The position numbers and the translations under genes were made by a program. DNA of 64,000 nucleotides, taken from contig DATHZQ010000007.1 of assembly GCA_035458525.1 (NCBI GenBank), forward strand, positions 19,064 through 83,063. Direction: 5' to 3'. How positions within the stretch are numbered: the stretch's first letter is position 1; every line of letters begins with the position of its first letter. The stretch is from DATHZQ01 sp035458525. Its GTDB lineage: Bacteria > Actinomycetota > Acidimicrobiia > Spongiisociales > UBA5794. Below are positions 7,985 through 16,245 of the stretch, piece after piece. Below the pieces are notes generated by a model, which ran no database searches, had not been told where the DNA came from, and worked only from the letters and a program-made list of their open reading frames with translations.

Positions 7985-9829
7985 TCACACCCCAACACGT
8001 TGGTGCTTCTTCTCGGCTTCGAGTTCGGCTCGAGCGATGCGCACCTGCTCCCGATCGCTCACCTCGGGGATCCCAACCTCCCACCAGGCACCGCCTTCGG
8101 TCCAGGTGTATTGGTCGATGTCCATGACGATGGCGTAGCTGCGGTCGGACGCCTTGGCGCGTTCCCACGCTGCCGGGAGATCGTCGATGCGTTCGACCTT
8201 CTCGGCCGTCGCTCCCATTGCTTCGAGATGCTGCACGAAGTCGACGTGGAAGTAGCGCTCGTGCCTGGCCGTGCGCAGGAGGTTGTTGAACTCCTCACCT
8301 CCGGTGTTCACCTGGAGCCGGTTGATGACCGCAAAGCCGCCGTTGTCCAGCACCATGAAGATGACCTTGTGTCCCGTCATGACCGTTGAGTAGACGTCGG
8401 AGTTCATCATGAGATACGAGCCATCGCCTACCCAGGCGATCACGTCACCGTCGCCCCTCGCCATCTTGGCGCCCCAAGCACCGGCGATCTCATAGCCCAT
8501 CGTCGAGTAGCCGTACTCGGAGTCGAAGGATCCGACGGACTTCGAGCGCCATCCCATGGTCAGCTCGCCGGGGAGACCACCCGCTGCAGAGAGGCAGTAG
8601 TCGTCGTCGTCGCACAGCGCGTTGACGGTCTGGATCACCTGTGCATAGGCCGGAGCGCCGTCGGCCTCTCGCTCCTTCCACGAGTCCAGGTACCGGTGCC
8701 AGTCGGCGATCTGCGCTTGGGCGAAGGCAAGCCATCCTTCGGGTGCGGCGTAGTCGCCGAGGGCGGCGTCGATGGATTCCAGCCCGGCGAGAGCGTCTGC
8801 GACGACGGGCAACGCCATCTGCTTGTGCGCATCCCAGCGCGCCGTGTTGAGTGCCACGAACCGTACCTCGGGGTTCTTGAAGACCGACCACGAACCGGTG
8901 GTGAAGTCCTGGAGGCGGGTGCCGACGGCCAGGACGACATCGGCATCCTCGGCCACCGCATTGGCGGCTGCGGAACCAGTGACGCCAATGGGGCCGGCGT
9001 AGTTCGGGTGGTCGTGCACCATGGTCGCTTTGCCTGCCACCGTCTCCACCACGGGGATGCCGCGCCGGTTGGCGAAGTCGGTGAGTGCGGCGACGGCACC
9101 CGAGTAGTGGACTCCGCCACCGGCGATGATCAGCGGCTTCTTCGCCTCGCGCAGCGCCGCAGCGGCTGCCTCGACGTCGCGAGGATCGGCCCCGGGCCGT
9201 CGGATGTAGTGGACCCGCGGTGCGAAGAACGTTGCCGGATAGTCGTAGGCCTCCGCCTGGATGTCCTGAGGAAGTGCGAAGAATGCGGGTCCCCGAGTCG
9301 CGGGGTCCAGCATCACGGCCAGCGCCTGCGGCAACGACTGAATGACTTGCTCGGGGCGGCTGATTCTGTCCCAGTACCGCGTGACCGGCTTGAACGTGTC
9401 GGTGACGGTGATCGTGGGGTCGTGAAAGATCTCGACCTGCTGCAGCACCGGATCCACGATGCGGTGCTGGAACGTGTCGCCTGAGAAGAGGAGCACCGGG
9501 ATGCGGTTGGCGTGGGCCACGGCGGCGGCCGTCACCATGTTCGTGCTGCCCGGGCCGATGGACGAGGTGGCGATCATGATGCGCCGCCCTCGCATCGCCT
9601 TGCCGTACGCCACTGCGGCAAGCGCCATCGATTGCTCGTTGTGGCCCCGCCACGTGGGCAGCCGGTCCTGCACCGGCTGCAAGGCTTCGGCGAGGCACGT
9701 GACGTTGCCGTGGCCGAAGATGCCGAATGCGCCCGCAAAGATCGGGACTTCCTCGCCGTCGACGACGGTTCGCTGCGCCAGGAGCCACTTGACGATGGCC
9801 TGCGCCGTGGTGAGTCGAATCGTCTCCAT
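7985..9829 (-). CDS. iolD: 3D-(3,5/4)-trihydroxycyclohexane-1,2-dione acylhydrolase (TPP-dependent)
   Basis: The 614-aa protein matches IolD over its full length. It has LTTAQAIVKWL at the N-terminus, PIFAGAFGIFGHGNVTCLAE near residue 30, and the TPP-activating glutamate in WRGHNEQSMA. The IolD-specific VEIFHDPTITVTDTFKPVTRYWDRI follows, with GYEIAGAWGAKMA and the TPP/Mg motif WVGDGSYLMMNSD near residue 450. IolD hydrolyses the cyclic dione to 5-deoxy-glucuronate, the ring-opening step of myo-inositol catabolism. It is separated from the upstream oxidoreductase gene by a 24-bp tandem duplication and has a GGGAG site. Confidence 0.94.
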   Translation of the reverse strand: METIRLTTAQAIVKWLLAQRTVVDGEEVPIFAGAFGIFGHGNVTCLAEALQPVQDRLPTWRGHNEQSMALAAVAYGKAMRGRRIMIATSSIGPGSTNMVTAAAVAHANRIPVLLFSGDTFQHRIVDPVLQQVEIFHDPTITVTDTFKPVTRYWDRISRPEQVIQSLPQALAVMLDPATRGPAFFALPQDIQAEAYDYPATFFAPRVHYIRRPGADPRDVEAAAAALREAKKPLIIAGGGVHYSGAVAALTDFANRRGIPVVETVAGKATMVHDHPNYAGPIGVTGSAAANAVAEDADVVLAVGTRLQDFTTGSWSVFKNPEVRFVALNTARWDAHKQMALPVVADALAGLESIDAALGDYAAPEGWLAFAQAQIADWHRYLDSWKEREADGAPAYAQVIQTVNALCDDDDYCLSAAGGLPGELTMGWRSKSVGSFDSEYGYSTMGYEIAGAWGAKMARGDGDVIAWVGDGSYLMMNSDVYSTVMTGHKVIFMVLDNGGFAVINRLQVNTGGEEFNNLLRTARHERYFHVDFVQHLEAMGATAEKVERIDDLPAAWERAKASDRSYAIVMDIDQYTWTEGGAWWEVGIPEVSDREQVRIARAELEAEKKHQRVGV

Positions 9830-9847
9830 CAGCTCTCTCCCTCTCTC

Positions 9848-9894
9848 TTCACGTGTTGTGGTGCCAGTCGATTCACGTGTGTGGTGTCAGTCGA
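9848..9894. repeat. Imperfect 24/23-bp tandem duplication between two operon genes
   Basis: The unit TTCACGTGTTGTGGTGCCAG plus TCGA (9848-9871) is followed at once by a near copy (9872-9894). The second copy includes the last codons and stop of the oxidoreductase gene. The duplication accounts for most of the 57-bp gap before iolD. Both copies include a CACGTG palindrome. Confidence 0.8.
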
Positions 9895-11062
9895 TACGAA
9901 GGCTCGTCACCGCTTCCCATCGCTCGGAATCCCACGATCGCACCATGGCGGCCGCTACCGATGCGTTGGCCAAAGCTGCGTCGAATCCGGGGTTGTGCGG
10001 TCGGTCGTCGGCAACCGATTTCAGGAACTCGAGCGCCTCGATGATCTTCATGTCTTCGTAGCCGAGCGAGTTGCCGCCGCCGGGGACGATGTTGCCTTGA
10101 TGGGGGAAGGCGTCGCCTGCCAGCACCTCGACGAAGCCGTCGTTGTGTTGTTCCTCCGGCAGGTACAGCTGCAGCTGGTTGAGCTTCTCGTGCTCCCATG
10201 AAGCCGCACCGGACGCTCCGTTCAGCTCGAAAGCCATCGAACTCTGCGGGCCGAAGATCGAGCGATCGGCCTCGAGGGTTCCTCGCACCCCGCTGGCGAA
10301 CTCGACCAGCGCTCCGACGTAGTCCTCGTTGGTCACCTCGCCGGTGGGGTCGCCAGGTTCGCCGCGCTCGTAGTGCGTGCCCGTTCCTGGCTTTGGCAGC
10401 GGGCGCTGCTTGACGAAGATCTCCTTGACCGAAACCACCCGGGTGATGGGTCCGCACAGATGCTGCGCCATGTCGATGGCGTGGGACATGATGTCGCTCA
10501 GCGCCCCGAAGCCGGCTTCCTCCTGGAGGAACCGCCACGACAGCAGACCGAGACGGTCCCTGCCGTACATCGAGAAGAATCGCCCCCGGTAGTGGGTGAG
10601 CTCGCCGAACCGACCACTGTCGATGAGATGCTTCGTGTATTGCACCATCGGCGCCCATCGATAGTTGTAGCCGACGCCGGTGATCGTCCCGGCCCTACGG
10701 GCCGCGGCTTCGATGGCGGCGGTGGCTTCGGGGACGATGCCGACGGGCTTCTCGCAGAAGATGTGCTTCCCGGCGGCGGCGGCTGCTTCGGCGAGCTGTT
10801 GGTGCATGCCGTTCGGAGCCGTGATGTCGATCACGTCGATCGCATCGTCGTCCATCAGATCGCGCCAGTCCGCCGTGCCGCGTTCGAACCCGAAGTTGTC
10901 CACGCCGAGTGCGGTGCGCGCTGGCACGGTGTCGGCGATGGCGACCAGCCGGGGGCGGATGCCGGCCTCCGGGAAGTAGGCCGGGATGCTGCGGTACGAC
11001 CGCGAGTGGGCTTGGCCCATCCAGCCGAACCCGACCACCCCGATGCCGATCGTCTTGGTCAC
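9887..11062 (-). CDS. Gfo/Idh/MocA-family oxidoreductase
   Basis: The 391-aa NAD(P)-dependent dehydrogenase has the Rossmann motif GVVGFGWMGQAH near residues 8-19. The EKP catalytic-lysine motif is in HIFCEKPVG near residue 100, followed by GYNYRWAPM and a C-terminal alpha/beta domain. The GTG start overlaps the stop of the 2-hydroxyacid dehydrogenase gene (GTGA). In inositol clusters such extra family members act on scyllo-, D-chiro- or methylated inositols or on a sugar. This one is distinctly longer than the IolG at 13813, so it probably serves a second substrate. Confidence 0.9.
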   Translation of the reverse strand: MTKTIGIGVVGFGWMGQAHSRSYRSIPAYFPEAGIRPRLVAIADTVPARTALGVDNFGFERGTADWRDLMDDDAIDVIDITAPNGMHQQLAEAAAAAGKHIFCEKPVGIVPEATAAIEAAARRAGTITGVGYNYRWAPMVQYTKHLIDSGRFGELTHYRGRFFSMYGRDRLGLLSWRFLQEEAGFGALSDIMSHAIDMAQHLCGPITRVVSVKEIFVKQRPLPKPGTGTHYERGEPGDPTGEVTNEDYVGALVEFASGVRGTLEADRSIFGPQSSMAFELNGASGAASWEHEKLNQLQLYLPEEQHNDGFVEVLAGDAFPHQGNIVPGGGNSLGYEDMKIIEALEFLKSVADDRPHNPGFDAALANASVAAAMVRSWDSERWEAVTSLRID

Positions 11063-12045
11063 GCGTCGCGCTCCTTCGTGTACTCACTTTCGATGCGCTC
11101 CCACACCTCCGGGTTGACCAGATGCGGTGGTCGTTCTCCTCGCAGCACATGGACCACTTGGTCGAGGGCTGTCCGAAAGATGCGCCGTTTGCCTGCGTGG
11201 GTTCCGGACGCTACGTGCGGAGTGACGATGACGTCGTGACGGTGAAGCAGCGGGTGATCGGGATCCAGTGGCTCGGGGTCCGTCACGTCGAGACCGGCGC
11301 CGTGCAGATGTCTCGACTCGAGCGCGCCGAGCAGCGCGTCGTGATCGACGAGCCCGCCGCGTGCGGTGTTGATGAACACGGCACCCGTTCGCATGGCCGC
11401 GAAGGCGGCAGCGTCGACGAGGTGACGTGTCTCGTCCGACAGCGGCACGTGTACGGAGACCACGTCGGCTGCCCCGAGGAGTTCGCCGAGGTCACGGGCT
11501 CGCGTGACGCCGGGCGGAAACGCATCCTCATCGAGATGGGGGTCGTGAGCGATCACGTTCATGCCGAGGCCCAGTGCGACGCCTGCGACCGAACGGGCGA
11601 TGCGACCGAAGCCGAGCAAGCCCAACGTCTTGCCGGAGAGCTCGATGGCGGAGTGGTTGGCGTAGTAGTTCCCGGCGCCGGCCCGCAGGTCGGCCTCGCT
11701 CTGCTTGAGATTCTTGGCGACGGCGAGCATCAACATGACGGCGTGCTCGCCGGTGGACACGGTCGGCCCGTCCGGGGCGTTGCACACGGCAATCCCCCGC
11801 CGCGTAGCCTCTGGGACGTCGACGGTGTCGACCCCGATGCCGGTGCGGGCGATGACCTTGACATCCGGGGCGCCGTCCATGAAGTCGGCGTCGTACGTGA
11901 ACACGCCCGCGACGATGGCCTGGGCGCCGTCTATCCCGGCGTGCGGGTCATCGTCGGTGGCCGGGCCGAGCAACGTCACGATCTGTTCGACCTCCGGCAC
12001 GAGGTCGGGGAGCACCGTGCGCTCGAACCAGACAGGGGGCCGCAT
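11059..12045 (-). CDS. D-isomer-specific 2-hydroxyacid dehydrogenase (phosphoglycerate dehydrogenase-like)
   Basis: The 328-aa protein has the NAD-binding GLLGFGRIARSVAG near residue 148 and the catalytic trio of the family: Arg in INTARGGLVD, Glu in DPEPLDPDHPL and His in VTPHVAS. An IARTGIGVDTVDV segment marks the substrate domain. Start ATG 12045 overlaps the lactonase stop (TGATG), and the frame upstream of it is a shadow of the lactonase gene. The family reduces or oxidises 2-keto/2-hydroxy acids. In this operon it could act on a ring-opened sugar acid, which would fit with the lactonase next to it. Confidence 0.9.
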   Translation of the reverse strand: MRPPVWFERTVLPDLVPEVEQIVTLLGPATDDDPHAGIDGAQAIVAGVFTYDADFMDGAPDVKVIARTGIGVDTVDVPEATRRGIAVCNAPDGPTVSTGEHAVMLMLAVAKNLKQSEADLRAGAGNYYANHSAIELSGKTLGLLGFGRIARSVAGVALGLGMNVIAHDPHLDEDAFPPGVTRARDLGELLGAADVVSVHVPLSDETRHLVDAAAFAAMRTGAVFINTARGGLVDHDALLGALESRHLHGAGLDVTDPEPLDPDHPLLHRHDVIVTPHVASGTHAGKRRIFRTALDQVVHVLRGERPPHLVNPEVWERIESEYTKERDA

Positions 12046-12929
12046 CAAGGTGTCCCCGCAAAAGGTGTCTCCGCCAGACCGCTGACGCCGACATCGAGCG
12101 CCAGCAGCCCGCCGTCCCATGGATGGAGATCGGTGGCGGGGCGGGACCCCCCTGCGCCGATCGACGTGACGTAGAGCACGTCGAGGCCTGGTCCGCCGAA
12201 CGCCGGCATGGTCGGCCTCGCCGTCGGGACTTCGATGATCCGGTCGATGTCCCCGTGCGGCGTGAGCCGTGCCACGGCTCCGCCGTGTACACAGGCGATC
12301 CAGTATCCGCCATCGACGTCGACGCACGCTCCGTCCGGCCGGCCGGGGAGGCCGGCAAAGTCGGAGAACACGCGCTCATTCGTGGCGTCGCCGGTTGCCG
12401 GGTCGTAGTCGTACGCCCAAATGGTGTCGTACAGCGTGTCAGCGAAGTACATCGTCGTGCCCTCGGGAGAGAATGCCAGGCCATTGCTGACCCCCACGTC
12501 GCGGCGGACCGTCGTGGCCGTTCCCGACGGTGCGACGCTGTGCAGCACTCCGGTGAACTTGTTGTCGACGGTGGCTTCCCACATGCTGCCCACCCAGAAG
12601 CGTTCGTTGCGGTCACAGCGGCCGTCATTCAGCCGGTTGCCCGTAGCGGGCGGTTCGAGTTGCAGCCACGGGCTGAAGCTCCCTTCCTCCCACGAGAACC
12701 ATCCGAGCTCGTGTTCCATGGCGAGGAGGAGCACGCCCGGGGTGTCGGTGAGCGCCAGCGAACCTGGCCGGCCGGCCGTCTCCCTGCGGTCGTCGACACC
12801 CGTTCGCGGGTCGAACCGGTGGATGCGCCGGCCATCGATGTCGATCCAATAGACCACCTGCTCGGTGGGGCTCCACAACGGGCACTCGCCCAAGAGTGCC
12901 TCCGCCGGCACCGCACAGTCGATCGTCAC
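12045..12929 (-). CDS. SMP-30/gluconolactonase/LRE family protein
   Basis: The 294-aa six-bladed propeller has the metal-binding Glu in LLGECPLWSP (about residue 14). It also has the substrate/metal Asn segments NRLNDGRCDRNERFWVGSM and VSNGLAFSPEG, and the Asp in GRPDGACVDVDGGYW. This is the complete metal set expected of an active sugar lactonase. The GTG start at 12929 overlaps the iolE stop (GTGA). Lactonases hydrolyse aldonolactones, so its presence suggests that the operon also degrades an aldose oxidised by one of the two Gfo/Idh/MocA dehydrogenases. Confidence 0.9.
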   Translation of the reverse strand: MTIDCAVPAEALLGECPLWSPTEQVVYWIDIDGRRIHRFDPRTGVDDRRETAGRPGSLALTDTPGVLLLAMEHELGWFSWEEGSFSPWLQLEPPATGNRLNDGRCDRNERFWVGSMWEATVDNKFTGVLHSVAPSGTATTVRRDVGVSNGLAFSPEGTTMYFADTLYDTIWAYDYDPATGDATNERVFSDFAGLPGRPDGACVDVDGGYWIACVHGGAVARLTPHGDIDRIIEVPTARPTMPAFGGPGLDVLYVTSIGAGGSRPATDLHPWDGGLLALDVGVSGLAETPFAGTP

Positions 12930-13816
12930 AGTGTCTCCGCAAGCTGCTGGAGGTACTCGACGCTGGCGAGAGCGTCTGCCTGTGGGCCCTGGCCCGAGGC
13001 GGGCTCTCCGGTGAGCGAGGTGTCCTGTTCGAGCACGTACCAGCCCTGATAGCCCGCACCCTCGAGCGTGCGGATCACACCAGAGATGTCGACGTCGCCC
13101 TGGCCGAGTGGTGTGAACATCCCGTCGATCACGGCCTGGCGGAAGGCAACCTCGCCGCTGCGCACCTTCTCCGCCCAATCGTTGCTGAGGTCCTTGAGGT
13201 GGACGTGCAGCACGCGGTCGGCTGCCATCTTGGCGATGTCGTTGGGATCCGTTCCGGCGAGGAACAGATGCCCCGTGTCCAAGCAGAGCCCGGTGTCGCA
13301 CGACTCCAGCAGGCGCTCCGTGTGCTGGCCGGTGGCGATCGCCATGCCCCAGTGCGGATGGAGGGCGGTGGCGAGTCCCGCCTCCTGCGTCACCGTATCC
13401 AGCCGCCGCAGGTTGGTGAGAAAGACGCGCCATTCGTCGTCGTTCATCTCGACCGGCGTGTCGTAGCCGTCTTGGTCACCGGAGGCGCCCAGCACGATGA
13501 CCTTGGAGCCACAGCTCGCCAGCTGTTCGGAGGCCCGCCGCACGTAGTCGAGCTCATGGTCGACGCGATCAGGTCGGTAGAGCAGAGCCGGAACGAAGCC
13601 TCCGACCATCTGGAGCTCGTAGCCCTCGAGGTAGTCGCCGAGCTCGTCGGGATCGGTCGGCAGGTAGCCGTCGGGCCCGAGCTCGGTGGCCGACAGCCCG
13701 CACGCCCTCATCTCGTCCATCACCCGGTCGCGGTTCATGAGGTGTCCCCAACCGGGGGAGCCGTCGACGCCCCACGTGATGGGTGCTCCGGCGATGCGAT
13801 CCAGCAGGCTGCTCAT
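12926..13816 (-). CDS. iolE: Inosose dehydratase-like sugar phosphate isomerase/epimerase
   Basis: The 296-aa TIM-barrel protein (AP endonuclease 2 family) shows the IolE hallmarks. These are APITWGVDGSPGWG near the N-terminus, GLSATELGPDGYLPTDP near residue 40, ALHPHWGMAIAT, LCLDTGHLFLAG and VLHVHLKDL, which supply the metal-binding Glu, His and Asp residues. IolE dehydrates 2-keto-myo-inositol to the trihydroxycyclohexanedione used by IolD. The ATG overlaps the IolG stop (ATGA). A related function such as IolH or another inosose isomerase is less likely given iolD in the same operon. Confidence 0.9.
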   Translation of the reverse strand: MSSLLDRIAGAPITWGVDGSPGWGHLMNRDRVMDEMRACGLSATELGPDGYLPTDPDELGDYLEGYELQMVGGFVPALLYRPDRVDHELDYVRRASEQLASCGSKVIVLGASGDQDGYDTPVEMNDDEWRVFLTNLRRLDTVTQEAGLATALHPHWGMAIATGQHTERLLESCDTGLCLDTGHLFLAGTDPNDIAKMAADRVLHVHLKDLSNDWAEKVRSGEVAFRQAVIDGMFTPLGQGDVDISGVIRTLEGAGYQGWYVLEQDTSLTGEPASGQGPQADALASVEYLQQLAETL

Positions 13817-14805
13817 GCGATTTCCTCCAGCAACACGGTGCGGTTCTCGGCAAGCGAGATGTCGCAAGCCGTAGCCACACGCAAATCTTCGTAGGCGTCG
13901 TGAGCCGTTGAGGCCGGGCTCTCGTCTCCGGCCACGACTCGGACGAAGGCGTCGAGCTCGGCGCGGAACGCAGCGCCGAACCGCTCCAACCACGTTGTGA
14001 TCGGGTCCTGCTCCGCCGGAGTGTCCGGTTCGGCCGACCTGATCGGCGTGCGGGCACTCCAGCCCGCGGCCACGCTGTCGCGGGCGCCGAAGACCTCGAG
14101 CCGCACGTCGTAGCCCAGCGGGTCGTGGCGCAGTGCCGACAACTGCGCAAGGCTCCCGCCGCTCATCTCCATGACGACCGCCGCGGTGTCCACGTCGCCG
14201 AGTGCGCCGATCTCGGGCACGGCGACGACGGTTCCGGCTGCTCGCACCGACACGACCTCTTGCCCGGTCACGTAGCGCACGGTGTCGATGTCGTGCACCA
14301 GGCAGTCCTTGAAGATTCCGCCTGACACCCGGAGATAGTCGAGCGGTGGCGGCTCGTGATCGTGCGTCTGCGAGCGAACGAGATACACGGTCCCCAGATC
14401 GCCGCTGACGACCTGGTCCCTGATCTTCTTGATGGCGGGGTCGTAGCGGCGCTGGAAGCCCATCTGGACCACGATGCCGGCGTCATCCACGGCAGCGACG
14501 GCGCGCCGCGTGCTCTCCAGATCGAGCGCGATCGGCTTTTCGCAAAACGCCGGGATGCCGGCGACTGCGGCCCGCTCGAGCATGGCGGCGTGGGTGTCCG
14601 TCGGACTGGCGATGATGACGGCATCGGCCGCCTCGAACATGGCCTCGAGCGTCGACGCCGTCGCAACTTCGTGTCCGGCTGCAAGCGCCGCCGCCCGGTC
14701 GGGCACCGCATCGCTCACGAACACGGCCTCGACAGAGCCCATGTCGGACAGCGTGCCCAAATGCACTGCGCCGATCCGTCCGGCGCCGATGAGGCCGAGC
14801 TGCAT
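13813..14805 (-). CDS. iolG: Inositol 2-dehydrogenase (Gfo/Idh/MocA family)
   Basis: The 330-aa NAD-dependent dehydrogenase opens with LGLIGAGRIGAVHLG. It has the catalytic AFCEKPIALD motif near residue 93, MGFQRRYDPA near residue 120, and GGIFKDCLVHDIDTVRY with the conserved Asp/His pair. These features match IolG, which oxidises myo-inositol to 2-keto-myo-inositol. It is the first gene of the long minus-strand operon and starts 18 nt from a LacI-type palindrome. Assignment to inositol rests on iolE and iolD in the same operon. The family also covers other polyol and sugar dehydrogenases. Confidence 0.88.
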   Translation of the reverse strand: MQLGLIGAGRIGAVHLGTLSDMGSVEAVFVSDAVPDRAAALAAGHEVATASTLEAMFEAADAVIIASPTDTHAAMLERAAVAGIPAFCEKPIALDLESTRRAVAAVDDAGIVVQMGFQRRYDPAIKKIRDQVVSGDLGTVYLVRSQTHDHEPPPLDYLRVSGGIFKDCLVHDIDTVRYVTGQEVVSVRAAGTVVAVPEIGALGDVDTAAVVMEMSGGSLAQLSALRHDPLGYDVRLEVFGARDSVAAGWSARTPIRSAEPDTPAEQDPITTWLERFGAAFRAELDAFVRVVAGDESPASTAHDAYEDLRVATACDISLAENRTVLLEEIA

Positions 14806-14823
14806 GGGGGTCTCCGTGCGAGA

Positions 14824-14836
14824 TGGAACGTTCCAA
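14824..14836. promoter_or_regulatory. LacI-type operator before iolG
   Basis: TGGAACGTTCCAA carries the perfect 12-bp palindrome TGGAACGTTCCA at 14824-14835, 18 nt upstream of the iolG start codon. Confidence 0.8.
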
Positions 14837-14989
14837 CGTCACGCTACCCGGAGGCTGCGCCGGGCGTCAACGGGCCGAGATCCCCTGAGGCTTGCGACCG
14901 GGCGGGCCAACCGGCGGTCGCCCTCAGATACCGCACGCCGTCACCACTGGTTGAAGCTGCCCGACCCAATCACTAGTTTTCGAGCACTG

Positions 14990-15003
14990 TTGGAGCGTTC
15001 CAA
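14990..15003. promoter_or_regulatory. LacI-type operator before the ABC importer
   Basis: TTGGAGCGTTCCAA has one mismatch in the palindrome relative to the consensus. It lies 120 nt upstream of the binding-protein start, far enough to overlap a promoter with a leader. Confidence 0.72.
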
Positions 15004-15122
15004 CGGCCGAAGGCCGGAGCGCGATAGAGAGAAACGATCGAGGTCACCGAGATCTCGATGAGAGAGATCGCAGCGGACCCCCCACTGCGACTTGGGGAAC
15101 CCCCCCGAGGAGGGAGAACAGT

Positions 15123-16157
15123 ATGAGACGATTTCGATGGTTGGCGATTCTCGCCGCCTTCGTGCTGGTCCTCGCCGCATGCGGCGGCGATGACGACTCC
15201 GCCGACACCACGACCGCAGATGGCGGAGACACGGCAACGACGGCCGCCGCCGGTGGCGGCGACGAGCAGGTCGCACAGCGCGACTACCGCTTCGTCGTGG
15301 TATCGCACGGTCAGCCCGCCGACCCGTTCTGGTCGGTAGCCGCCAACGGTGTCAGTGCGGCAGGCGAGGACATGGGTGTGACGGTCGAGTATCAGTCGCC
15401 CACTACGTTCGACATGGTCGAGATGAGCCAGATCATCGACGCCGCGGTCGCCTCACAGCCCGATGGCCTCGTGGTCACGATTCCCGATGCCGAAGCCCTC
15501 GGACCAGCGATCGAGGCTGCGGTCGCCGCAGGTATTCCGGTCATCTCGATGAACTCCGGCTCAGACGATTTCGCCGACCTCGGCGTGAGGGTGCATGTCG
15601 GGCAGACCGAGTACGCCGCCGGGCTCATCGCCGGTCAGACGATGGCCAACGCGGGCGTTACTGCCGCGATCTGCGTCAACCAGGAAGTCGGCAACACCGC
15701 CCTCGACGATCGGTGCCGAGGCTTCACCGACGGCCTCGGCGGCCCTGTCGAGGTCATCCCGGTGGAGATCTCAGACCCAGCCGGCATCCAGTCGAGCGTT
15801 TCGGGTGCCCTCCAGGCGAACGCCGACGTCAACGGCGTCTTGACCCTCGGGCCGAGCGCTGCCGAGCCGGCGCTTCAGGCGCTCGAGGCCGATGGCCTGC
15901 TGGGCACGATGAACATCGCCACGTTCGACCTCGGGCCTGCCGTGCTGCAGGCGATCGTTGACGGCAACATGCTGTTCGCCATCGACCAAGCGCAGTACTT
16001 GCAGGGCTATCTGCCGATCGTGCTGCTGACGAAGTTCCTCGACACCGGCGCACTACCGCTCGGCAGCGTCGATCGGGTGATCCTGACCGGGCCTCAGATC
16101 GTGACACAGGAGACCGCTGCAGCCGTGATTGCAGCTTCCGAAGCTGGGCTGCGCTAG
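15123..16157 (+). CDS. ABC sugar transporter, periplasmic-type substrate-binding lipoprotein
   Basis: The 344-aa protein has a lipoprotein signal ending LVLAACGGDDD (anchor Cys20) and an acidic/Thr-rich linker. A type 1 periplasmic-binding-protein domain of the ribose/galactose/inositol class starts near FVVVSHGQPADPFWSVAANG. Segments QPDGLVVTIPDAEAL, GIPVISMNSGSDD and HVGQTEYAAGLIAG are typical of sugar-binding proteins. It is the first gene of the importer operon and faces iolG across shared operators. Myo-inositol or a related polyol is the inferred ligand. Confidence 0.93.
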   Translation: MRRFRWLAILAAFVLVLAACGGDDDSADTTTADGGDTATTAAAGGGDEQVAQRDYRFVVVSHGQPADPFWSVAANGVSAAGEDMGVTVEYQSPTTFDMVEMSQIIDAAVASQPDGLVVTIPDAEALGPAIEAAVAAGIPVISMNSGSDDFADLGVRVHVGQTEYAAGLIAGQTMANAGVTAAICVNQEVGNTALDDRCRGFTDGLGGPVEVIPVEISDPAGIQSSVSGALQANADVNGVLTLGPSAAEPALQALEADGLLGTMNIATFDLGPAVLQAIVDGNMLFAIDQAQYLQGYLPIVLLTKFLDTGALPLGSVDRVILTGPQIVTQETAAAVIAASEAGLR

Positions 16158-16178
16158 CCGTATGTGAACTGTCCGATA

Positions 16179-16208
16179 GACCGGGGCCTGCGTTTGCAGG
16201 TCCCGGTC
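16179..16208 (+). terminator. Hairpin between binding-protein and permease genes (probable attenuator)
   Basis: A 13-bp stem with one G-T pair (16179-16191 with 16196-16208) and a GTTT loop lies 21 nt after the binding-protein stop. It is followed by TCCTATTGTTGC. Hairpins here commonly protect or terminate part of the transcript, so that the binding protein is made in excess over permease and ATPase. Confidence 0.65.
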
Positions 16209-16245
16209 TCCTATTGTTGCTGATCTGCGAGGGAGGGAGTTTCTC

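Larger units (their letters stand above)
14806..15122. other. Divergent regulatory region between iolG operon and ABC importer
   Basis: These 317 bp separate iolG (minus) from the sugar-binding protein (plus). They contain two LacI-type palindromes 166 bp apart, one next to each gene. No ORF with family similarity was seen. A GAGGAGGGAGAA ribosome site (15107-15118) precedes the binding-protein ATG. The two-operator spacing would allow looping by a tetrameric LacI-type protein. Confidence 0.7.
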
